Positions 1 to 6,427 of a stretch of DNA of 8,264 nt are shown piece by piece. This DNA comes from Betaproteobacteria bacterium (lineage in GTDB: Bacteria; Pseudomonadota; Gammaproteobacteria; Burkholderiales; Burkholderiaceae_E): positions 1-8,264 of the forward strand of contig RFPW01000086.1 in NCBI GenBank assembly GCA_009925965.1, written 5' to 3'. Every line of letters begins with the position of its first letter. Within the stretch, counting starts at the first letter, position 1. The notes under the pieces were generated by a model. The model saw nothing but the letters and a program-made list of their open reading frames with translations, was not told where the DNA came from and searched no databases. Both the position numbers and the translations under genes were made by a program.

Positions 1-311
1 GCGCTCAATTGCGGCACATTGAGAACGGCAACGCCCGTGGGGTCTCGAAGAATCAAACCCTCGACCGTCACCGTCGGGTTGACACCAATCCAGTCCGCGT
101 CCAGGCGGGAGACCTCAGCTGGTGCCCCCAACAATTGAGTGAGTTGCTCGAGGAGCAGGGGCCGAACGGCATCGAGGCGTGGCCACAGTACATGGCGAAC
201 CCCAAGGTACCCGCCACCGATTAAAACGGCCGCAAGCACTAACACCACCAGCAGGACCCGGGTCCAGCGAGCAACGGGGGAAGGACTTGAGAAGGTTCGG
301 TTGGTCGTCAT
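1..311 (-). CDS. yhdP: YhdP family protein (AsmA-like, TIGR02099 type), N-terminal part only
   Basis: The frame is open from an ATG at 311-309 to the left edge and gives about 103 residues. A short basic N-terminus (R15, R18) is followed by one hydrophobic segment at about residues 19-38, a typical inner-membrane anchor. Next comes a periplasmic start with W43, D47, R50-P51 and a stretch resembling 'LGAPAEVSRLDADWIG' and 'NPTVTVEGLILRD'. This W/D/RP pattern followed by 'P.v.v.gl.l.d' is how YhdP/TIGR02099 proteins begin. Members are very large (over 1,200 residues) AsmA-like proteins; E. coli YhdP is implicated in moving phospholipids to the outer membrane. Most of the gene lies outside the window. 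It is divergent from glnE, an arrangement I recall from Burkholderiales. I see no strong Shine-Dalgarno sequence before the ATG. The family call rests on the N-terminus alone. Confidence 0.85.
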   Translation of the reverse strand, partial: MTTNRTFSSPSPVARWTRVLLVVLVLAAVLIGGGYLGVRHVLWPRLDAVRPLLLEQLTQLLGAPAEVSRLDADWIGVNPTVTVEGLILRDPTGVAVLNVPQLS

Positions 312-349
312 CTGCGCAGAGGGTGGCGGCCGAAGGTAGCATAGGCTCC

Positions 350-3103
350 GTGTCAAACGATCGCTACAGTTTCACCACCGGCGCACCTCGCGGACTACTG
401 AGCTCTGCGTGGCTTCGACGCACACTGGAGGCCTGGGACCAACGCCGTCCGGAGCTTCGGGCGGATTTTGAACGCCTGATCCAGCAACCCATCCATCGGG
501 CCGCGATCGAGAACCTTCTGGAATCTCGGCTTCAACCCGCCAGGGAGCAGGCCGGCCACGAACGGGCGATCGGTGTTGCACTGCGTCAGACTCGGCAGGT
601 TGTTTTCGCGGCGCTACTGGAACGAGATGTCTCGGGACTCGCCACACTGGCTGAAGTCTGCTCGGTGATGACCGATCTGGCCGAAATTGCAGTCGGCACG
701 GCGGTCCGCAACGCCGCAGACGAACTCTCAAAGCGTTTTGGCCAACCCTGCGACGCGCAAGGCCAGCCCATGGACCTTTTGGTCGTCGGCATGGGTAAGC
801 TGGGCGGACGCGAGTTAAACGTGTCGTCTGATATCGATCTGGTCCTGATCTACCGGGACGAGGGGCGAACCGCCGGCGGGCCCATGCCGTCGATCCCCTG
901 CGCAGAATTCTTCTCCCGCGTCAGTCGCGCCATGATTCAGCTACTGGACCCGGTCACCGAGGACGGGTTTGTCTTTCGAATTGACCTGCGGCTGCGCCCC
1001 TATGGGGACTCGGGGCCAGCGGCCATGAGCCTGCCGGCGCTCGAGGACTATCTCGTTGAACAGGGGCGCGAATGGGAGCGCTTTGCCTGGCTCAAGTCGC
1101 GACTGATTGCCGACACCGGAATGACGCACCCTGCGCAACGAGTCGCCGACCATGCTGGCCTTACCGCCATCGTGCAGCCATTCGTCTGGCGTCGATATCT
1201 CGATTTTGGTGCCTTCGATGCTCTTCGGGACCTCCATGGGCTCATCCGCAGCGAAGCCGCCAAACGCGAACTGCGCCGCGGTGGGATCGACGTCAAACTT
1301 GGCCGCGGCGGAATCCGTGAGATTGAATTCATCGCCCAGCTTTTTCAGATCGTGCGGGGTGGTCGAGATCCCGACTTGCGCCACCCATCGACCCTCACGA
1401 CGCTTGCAATCCTTGGCGCGCGCGGGTTGCTGCCCCAAGATGAATGTCAGGCACTCGCTGCCGACTACACGTGGCTTCGACGGGTCGAACACGCATTGCA
1501 GTACCGCGAGGATGCCCAGACCCATACCCTGCCCGATGCGCCTGAAGCGCGGGCGCAAACGGCGCAGTTGCTTTCGTTGAGCGTCGAAGATTTGGAGAGC
1601 CAACTGCGCGTCACCCGCCAGCGCGTGGCCGCAATCTTCGATGCGCTTCTGCGGCCAAGCCAATTAGATCCGATTAGCCCGGCGACACCCAGCGACGTGG
1701 AGGGCTTGCCCGATCTAGCCGATCCGGCTGAGTCGCCCCAGCTCTTGGCCCGAGTTGAGGCCTTGCGAGCCAGCCGGCGCTGGGGTGCGGCCCGCCCCGA
1801 AACCCGGGCCGTGCTGGAGCGTTTGATTGCACGCGTACGCGGCCGTCCCCAGTCAGACGACCCGGCCGCCTGGGTGCGTTTGATCGATCTGTTTGAATCC
1901 GTTCTAGGTCGACCTTCGTACCTGATGCTGCTGGATCGGTTTCCAGCAGTCCTTGATCGGCTGGTTCGCACCGTTGCCCAGTCGCAGTGGGGTTCCAACT
2001 ACCTTTTACTCCATCCCGTCGTGCTCGATGAATTGCTCGATGGAGAGGTCTTGAAGCCAGTCGACTACGCCCGCTGGGGCCAGGAACTCAAGGACCGGCT
2101 TGGCCAAATCCCGCGACTGGATGGGGGTCGTCTTCCCGACATCGAACGCCAGATGGATCTGGCGCGCGAAGCTCACCACGCTCAGGTGTTCAGACTCCTG
2201 GTACAGGATCTGGAAGGTCGCCTGAGCATCGAGCACCTCAGCGATCATCTCAGCGAACTGGCCGACCAGGTCCTCGCGCTCGCCATCCCGCTCGTTTGGT
2301 CGCAACTGCGCAACCGGCACACAGCCGACCCCCGCTTCGCGATGATTGCCTATGGGCGCCTGGGCAGCAAAGAACTGGGCTATGCGTCCGATCTCGACCT
2401 CGTTTTTTTGTACGACGATCCAGACCCCCGCGCCGCCGAATGCTACGCCGCACTGGCCCAGCGCCTCATGGGCTGGTTATCGAGCAGAACCGCGGCCGGC
2501 TTGCTATTCGAGGTCGATCTGCGCCTGCGGCCCAACGGCAATTCAGGGCTCCTGGTCTCGAGCCTCGAGGCCTTCGGCCGCTACCAGCGCGAAAGTGCCT
2601 GGGTCTGGGAACACCAGGCCTTAACGCGGGCCCGTCATTGCGCCGGGCTATCGTCTATTGAGCCTTGGTTTGAAAACTTGCGTCGCGAGCTCTTAGCGCG
2701 AGTGCGCGGGCCCGCCGAACTCGCGCGCGAGATCCTGGACATGCGCCATCAGGTCGCCGCAGGGCATCCAAACCGGTCCGACCTCTTTGATCTCAAACAC
2801 GATCGTGGCGGCCTGATTGATGTTGAATTTACGGTCCAATTTTTGGTCCTTGCTCACAGTGCCCAACATCCGGTGTTACTCGACGATGTGGGCAATATCG
2901 CCCTGCTGGAACGAGCGGCACAGGGCGGCCTGATCGCGCCTGCACTTGCTGAGGGGGCCGCCGACGCCTACCGCCGTTATCGCTCGCTGCAACACAGGCT
3001 CCGACTCGACGACAGTCCCTATGCACGGGTACCTCACGCGCAAGTGGTGAATGAAATATCCAACGTAACCGCTCTTTGGCATACCGTCTTCGGAGCCGCC
3101 TGA
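350..3103 (+). CDS. glnE: Bifunctional glutamine synthetase adenylyltransferase / adenylyl-removing enzyme
   Basis: GlnE adds AMP to, and removes it from, glutamine synthetase under control of PII and glutamine, so it sets ammonia assimilation. Both halves are present. The N-terminal adenylyl-removing nucleotidyltransferase has GMGKLGGREL...SSDIDL (residues 147-164, metal aspartates D161 and D163), then FRIDLRLRPYGDSGP and GGIREIEFIAQLFQ. The C-terminal adenylyltransferase has AYGRLGSKELGYASDLDL (667-684, D681 and D683), then FEVDLRLRPNGNSG and RGGLIDVEFTVQFL. The GTG at 350 gives 917 residues, near the 946 of E. coli GlnE. The frame stays open upstream to a possible start at 179, but those extra 57 residues lie antisense to the yhdP coding sequence and look unlike the family. 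A GAAGG at 332-336 is a distant possible ribosome site; a GTG at 323 is a weaker alternative start. No frameshift or missing motif is seen. Confidence 0.96.
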   Translation: MSNDRYSFTTGAPRGLLSSAWLRRTLEAWDQRRPELRADFERLIQQPIHRAAIENLLESRLQPAREQAGHERAIGVALRQTRQVVFAALLERDVSGLATLAEVCSVMTDLAEIAVGTAVRNAADELSKRFGQPCDAQGQPMDLLVVGMGKLGGRELNVSSDIDLVLIYRDEGRTAGGPMPSIPCAEFFSRVSRAMIQLLDPVTEDGFVFRIDLRLRPYGDSGPAAMSLPALEDYLVEQGREWERFAWLKSRLIADTGMTHPAQRVADHAGLTAIVQPFVWRRYLDFGAFDALRDLHGLIRSEAAKRELRRGGIDVKLGRGGIREIEFIAQLFQIVRGGRDPDLRHPSTLTTLAILGARGLLPQDECQALAADYTWLRRVEHALQYREDAQTHTLPDAPEARAQTAQLLSLSVEDLESQLRVTRQRVAAIFDALLRPSQLDPISPATPSDVEGLPDLADPAESPQLLARVEALRASRRWGAARPETRAVLERLIARVRGRPQSDDPAAWVRLIDLFESVLGRPSYLMLLDRFPAVLDRLVRTVAQSQWGSNYLLLHPVVLDELLDGEVLKPVDYARWGQELKDRLGQIPRLDGGRLPDIERQMDLAREAHHAQVFRLLVQDLEGRLSIEHLSDHLSELADQVLALAIPLVWSQLRNRHTADPRFAMIAYGRLGSKELGYASDLDLVFLYDDPDPRAAECYAALAQRLMGWLSSRTAAGLLFEVDLRLRPNGNSGLLVSSLEAFGRYQRESAWVWEHQALTRARHCAGLSSIEPWFENLRRELLARVRGPAELAREILDMRHQVAAGHPNRSDLFDLKHDRGGLIDVEFTVQFLVLAHSAQHPVLLDDVGNIALLERAAQGGLIAPALAEGAADAYRRYRSLQHRLRLDDSPYARVPHAQVVNEISNVTALWHTVFGAA

Positions 3104-3161
3104 ATCAGGGGATTCGATACAATCAACGTTCGAAAATCATCATCAGCGCCGAAAAGCGCAC

Positions 3162-3168
3162 AAAGGGA
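3162..3168 (+). promoter_or_regulatory. Ribosome binding site of ilvE
   Basis: AAAGGGA lies 7 bases before the ATG at 3176. It is the clearest Shine-Dalgarno match near this start and supports 3176 over the second in-frame ATG two codons later (3182). Confidence 0.7.
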
Positions 3169-3175
3169 CAGCATC

Positions 3176-4096
3176 ATGTCGATGGCGGATCGCGACGGTT
3201 GGATTTGGTTTGACGGCAAACTGGTCGAATGGCGCGACGCCAAGATCCACGTGCTGACGCACACGCTCCACTATGGAATGGGCGTCTTTGAGGGGGTCCG
3301 GGCTTATGAGACCGCGGCCGGGACCGGCATCTTTCGGCTAGCCGAACACACCCGCCGACTCTTCCAGTCCTGCCACATTTTCCAGATGGTGATGCCCTTT
3401 GACCGCGAGACCGTGCAGGCCGCGCAGCGAGAAGTCGTCCGCGCCAATGGGCTTAAAAGCTGCTACATCCGGCCATTGGTTTGGATCGGTAGCGAAAAAC
3501 TCGGAATCAACACGCGGGGCAATCAGATTCATCTGGCAATCGCCGCTTGGCCCTGGGGCGCTTATCTCGGCGAAGACGGCCTGTCCAAAGGGATTCGGGT
3601 CAAGACCTCTTCCTTCACCCGCCACCATGTCAACGTCACCATGGTGCGCGCCAAAGCGTCCGGCCATTACGTCAACTCAATCCTGGCCAATCAGGAAGCG
3701 GTCGCCGATGGTTACGATGAAGCCATGCTCCTCGACACCGAGGGCTATGTCTCCGAGGGGGCCGGCGAAAACCTCTTCATCATCCGGGACGGCAAGCTCT
3801 ACACCCCCGATCTCGCTTCGTGCCTGGATGGCATCACCCGCTCGTCCGTGATTACGATCGCACATGACCTGGGCCTGAGCGTGACCGAGAAGCGCATCAC
3901 GCGCGACGAGGTCTACTGTGCCGACGAAGCATTCTTTACCGGCACCGCCGCCGAAGTCACCCCGATCCGAGAACTCGATGGCCGGCAGATCGGGATTGGG
4001 CGCCGCGGACCAATCACCGAGCAGATTCAGACCATCTTCTTCGATGCGGTCGGCGGGCGCGATCCACGCTACTCCGATTGGTTGACGCCGATCTGA
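3176..4096 (+). CDS. ilvE: Branched-chain amino acid aminotransferase (class IV, PLP)
   Basis: IlvE performs the last step of leucine, isoleucine and valine synthesis, moving an amino group from glutamate to the branched-chain 2-oxo acid; it is cytosolic and PLP-dependent. The 306 residues match the family length (E. coli 309). Motifs in order: HYGMGVFEGVRAY (32-44), YIRPLVW near 97-103, the cofactor lysine K160 in RAKASGHYVNS (same number as E. coli K160), SEGAGENLF (193-201), GITRSSV (219-225) and GTAAEVTP (256-263). This fold-type IV signature separates it from D-amino acid transaminase and aminodeoxychorismate lyase mainly by overall similarity to E. coli IlvE. The start has a good ribosome site. 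The gene is 72 bp after glnE; a TACAAT at 3118-3123 could be a -10 box, but I see no convincing -35. It probably heads a transcript running through the next four genes. Confidence 0.96.
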   Translation: MSMADRDGWIWFDGKLVEWRDAKIHVLTHTLHYGMGVFEGVRAYETAAGTGIFRLAEHTRRLFQSCHIFQMVMPFDRETVQAAQREVVRANGLKSCYIRPLVWIGSEKLGINTRGNQIHLAIAAWPWGAYLGEDGLSKGIRVKTSSFTRHHVNVTMVRAKASGHYVNSILANQEAVADGYDEAMLLDTEGYVSEGAGENLFIIRDGKLYTPDLASCLDGITRSSVITIAHDLGLSVTEKRITRDEVYCADEAFFTGTAAEVTPIRELDGRQIGIGRRGPITEQIQTIFFDAVGGRDPRYSDWLTPI

Positions 4097-4143
4097 CGCC
4101 CGTCTAATTCAATGCGCTGACCCCTCCCCATCCGGTTACCCCA

Positions 4144-4148
4144 AGAGG
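4144..4148 (+). promoter_or_regulatory. Ribosome binding site of the zinc-finger gene
   Basis: AGAGG sits 5 bases before the ATG at 4154, within normal Shine-Dalgarno spacing, and supports this start for the small gene. Confidence 0.55.
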
Positions 4149-4153
4149 TCCCC

Positions 4154-4396
4154 ATGCGTGCAAATTCTCCCGCCGACCATCCGGCCACCAATGCGCCAGG
4201 CAACGCATCCGCGCCGCCCGCCGACGCGGTGCACTTGCAGGCCAAAGATCTCCCGGCGTTTTGCCCGAATCCTCAAATGGCTCGCTGGAGCGGACATCCC
4301 CGCGTGTTCATTGATGTGACCACCACCGGCGCCGGGCGATGCCCCTACTGCGGCACCCACTACGTCTTTGACGGGCCGGCGCACGCCGGTCATTGA
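4154..4396 (+). CDS. Small CHCC-type zinc-finger protein
   Basis: This is an 80-residue protein with a disordered, Ala/Pro-rich first 25 residues and a compact C-terminal metal site. The putative ligands are C37, H48, C63 and C66 (C-x10-H-x14-C-x2-C) in a context of FCPNP, SGHPRVFID and GRCPYCGTHYVF. This is the pattern of the zf-CHCC family (Pfam PF10276), related to the small NDUFS6-type zinc subunit of mitochondrial complex I. The function of the free-standing bacterial proteins is unsettled. The gene lies 57 bp after ilvE and just before waaF. I recall the ilvE / zinc-finger / waaF order from other betaproteobacteria, so it is probably co-transcribed with them. It has a fair Shine-Dalgarno sequence. 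The family call is strong; no cellular role can be read from the sequence. Confidence 0.9.
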   Translation: MRANSPADHPATNAPGNASAPPADAVHLQAKDLPAFCPNPQMARWSGHPRVFIDVTTTGAGRCPYCGTHYVFDGPAHAGH

Positions 4397-4425
4397 ACGG
4401 CGCTGAGCAACGGCCAGCCGGGCCG

Positions 4426-5442
4426 ATGCGCACCCTGATTGTCGCGCCCAACTGGATCGGCGACGCAGTGATGGCCCAGCCACTGCTCGCCTTGCTTAAG
4501 GCACACGAACCCAAGCGCCCGCTCGACTGGCTTGCGGCGCCCCATATCCTGCCGGTCGGTGCAGCCATGGCACAGATCGATCGCCTGATCGAAGCGCCCC
4601 AACGGCACGGACAACTTCAATTGGGCGCCCGTTGGACCTTGGGCCGCAAGCTGGGCCATGCGGGTTACGACCGGGCCTACATCCTGCCCAATTCCGCCAA
4701 GTCAGCGCTCATCCCTTGGTTTGCCGGCATCCGCGAACGGGTTGGCTATCGGGGAGAGTCCCGCAGCGCGCTCCTGACCCACTCCCCCGAATCGGTCGCG
4801 CGGCGGGTTCCGATGGTTGAACACTACGCGCGTCTCGCCAGCGCCTTGGGGTCTCCCGCGCCAGCAGCGATCCCGCAGCCCGTTCTGCTCGCCGACCCCA
4901 CCCGCGCGGCGGCCGTCCGTGCACAACTCCAGATCCCACCCGGTCCCCTTGTGGTCCTCGCTCCAGGCGCTGAATACGGCCCCGCTAAACGTTGGCCCGC
5001 GCGTCATTTTGCGGCGCTTGCCGACCAACTGAGCGAATCCTGGCCACAGGTACAAGTCGTGCTGATTGGAAGCATGAATGAGCGCCCCATTGCCACCGAA
5101 ATCACAACGATGTCAGCCGGTCCGGTACGCAACCTCTGCGGCGAGACCGCCCTCGCCGACGCCTTCGCACTGCTGGCCGACGCTGACGGTGTGGTCTCCA
5201 ATGATTCGGGCCTGATGCATGTCACCGCGGCGTTTGGGCGCCCGCAGGCCGCCGTCTTTGGCTCGAGCGATCCACGTCACACGCCCCCAGGTTCGGCCCG
5301 CGCCCAAGTGCTCTGGCTTCAACTCGATTGCAGCCCGTGCTTTGCGCGTGAATGCCCGCTCGGGCACACCGCGTGCCTGACCCAGATCGCCCCCGAAACC
5401 GTATTCGAAGCGCTCAGCCACGCGATGGCAAGACAAGGATAA
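4426..5442 (+). CDS. waaF: ADP-heptose:LPS heptosyltransferase II (GT9 family)
   Basis: WaaF adds the second L-glycero-D-manno-heptose to the inner core of lipopolysaccharide at the cytoplasmic face of the inner membrane. The N-terminus LIVAPNWIGDAVMAQPL carries the predicted catalytic aspartate D13. The C-terminal Rossmann domain has VLAPGAEYGPAKRWP and the sugar-nucleotide site SNDSGLMHV (258-266). The cysteine-rich tail CSPCFARECPLGHTACL (C302, C305, C310, C317) is typical of WaaF rather than WaaC. The ATG at 4426 gives 338 residues (E. coli 348) and starts exactly where the family starts. The frame is open further upstream, with a TTG at 4393 whose bases overlap the TGA of the zinc-finger gene; that would add 11 unlike residues. 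Neither start has a clear Shine-Dalgarno sequence, so coupling to the upstream gene is possible. Confidence 0.94.
   Translation: MRTLIVAPNWIGDAVMAQPLLALLKAHEPKRPLDWLAAPHILPVGAAMAQIDRLIEAPQRHGQLQLGARWTLGRKLGHAGYDRAYILPNSAKSALIPWFAGIRERVGYRGESRSALLTHSPESVARRVPMVEHYARLASALGSPAPAAIPQPVLLADPTRAAAVRAQLQIPPGPLVVLAPGAEYGPAKRWPARHFAALADQLSESWPQVQVVLIGSMNERPIATEITTMSAGPVRNLCGETALADAFALLADADGVVSNDSGLMHVTAAFGRPQAAVFGSSDPRHTPPGSARAQVLWLQLDCSPCFARECPLGHTACLTQIAPETVFEALSHAMARQG
5435..5439 (+). promoter_or_regulatory. Ribosome binding site deciding the hydrolase start
   Basis: AAGGA, embedded in the last codons of waaF, lies 7 bases before the CTG at 5447. This is ideal spacing, and it is the main local evidence that translation of the hydrolase begins at this CTG. 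Confidence 0.6.
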
Positions 5443-5446
5443 CCCC

Positions 5447-6427
5447 CTGAAACCCGGAACCTATCGCGCACCCGCCTGGCTCCCAAACGGGCACTCCCAA
5501 ACCATCTGGTCGGCGCGAATTGCCCCCCGACCCGTCATCGCCTACCGTCGCGAGACCTGGGAAACCCCCGACGGCGATCATATTGCGGTCGATTTCGTCG
5601 ACACCCCAAACCCAAACGCCCCGCTCGTCGTGCTGTTCCATGGACTCGAAGGCGATTCCCGATCGCACTACTCACGCTCATTCATGGCAGCCCTCCTGCG
5701 CCGGGGCTGGCGCGGTGCAGTGGTTCATTTTCGGGGCTGCGGTGGCCTCGAAAACCGCCTGCCACGGGCCTATCACTCGGGCGACGACCACGAAATCGAC
5801 TGGATTCTCAAGCGCATGCGCACGCGTGCGGGCTCAGCCACCCTGCACGCAGTGGGTATCTCACTGGGCGGCAATGCCCTCGCCAAATGGGCGGGCCGGC
5901 GTGGCGATGATGCCGCACGCTGGGTCGATTCAGCCGCCGTGATTTCGGCCCCCCAAGACCTCGCAGCCGGCGCCAAAGCGCTCGCCAACGGTTTCGCGCG
6001 CTTATACGCCGAATCGTTTCTGCGGACACTCCGGGTCAAGGCCCAAAAACTCGCCAAGCAGCATCCTGGGTTGATCGACGGGCCCAAAGCGGTCAATGCC
6101 CGCTCGTTTTTTGAATTTGACGACGCGGTCACCGCACCGCTTCATGGTTTTCGGGATGCCCACGATTACTATGCCCGTTCTTCGTGCAAAAACTGGTTTC
6201 GCGGGGTCACCCTGCCACTGCTTGTCATCAACGCCCGCAATGACCCGTTTCTGCCCGCCTTCGCACTCGCCAATCAAACCGAGGTTTCCTCGACTGTGAC
6301 CCTCGAGTACCCTGAGGATGGCGGGCATGTGGGCTTTCCTGGTCGAGCCAATGACGCTGCAGGTTTAGGGGACACCCTGAGCTGGCTTCCGCACCGGGTA
6401 CTCAATTTTCTTGATGGTCATGGATGA
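5447..6427 (+). CDS. yheT: YheT-like alpha/beta hydrolase, probable CTG start
   Basis: This alpha/beta-hydrolase belongs to the YheT/COG0429 family; substrates are unknown, and members are usually called esterase-like. Numbered from a CTG start at 5447 (326 residues; E. coli YheT 340), the order is: family N-terminus PAWLPNGHSQTIW (9-21), oxyanion-side HGLEGDSRSHY (from H65), HFRGCGGLENR, nucleophile S139 in GISLGG, acid D266 in NARNDPFLP, and base H294 in DGGHVGF. The triad is intact. No ATG, GTG or TTG occurs in this frame between an upstream TGA (5378) and a GTG at 5630, and starting at 5630 would remove the conserved 'GHxQT' region and the first strand. The CTG lies 4 bp after the waaF stop with AAGGA 7 bases upstream. 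The gene symbol follows E. coli. The fold and family are sure; the start codon is inferred. Confidence 0.9.
   Translation: MKPGTYRAPAWLPNGHSQTIWSARIAPRPVIAYRRETWETPDGDHIAVDFVDTPNPNAPLVVLFHGLEGDSRSHYSRSFMAALLRRGWRGAVVHFRGCGGLENRLPRAYHSGDDHEIDWILKRMRTRAGSATLHAVGISLGGNALAKWAGRRGDDAARWVDSAAVISAPQDLAAGAKALANGFARLYAESFLRTLRVKAQKLAKQHPGLIDGPKAVNARSFFEFDDAVTAPLHGFRDAHDYYARSSCKNWFRGVTLPLLVINARNDPFLPAFALANQTEVSSTVTLEYPEDGGHVGFPGRANDAAGLGDTLSWLPHRVLNFLDGHG

Noticed and set aside
115..342. A 75-residue minus-strand frame in the yhdP region
   Set aside because: The correct minus frame is the one starting at 311, which gives a membrane anchor and YhdP-like residues; this one is its shadow.
351..356. A perfect TTGACA on the minus strand upstream of yhdP
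   Set aside because: No -10-like hexamer lies 16-18 bases downstream of it; the nearest AT-rich hexamer is only 7 bases away, so it cannot be called a promoter.
941..1663. A 240-residue open frame on the minus strand inside glnE
   Set aside because: It is antisense to the nucleotidyltransferase-to-linker part of GlnE, has no family-like motif, and is explained by high G+C codon bias in a long real gene.
1465..1998. A 177-residue minus-strand open frame, Arg/Ser-rich
   Set aside because: Its composition is typical of out-of-frame reading of a high-G+C gene, and GlnE is unbroken across the same bases.
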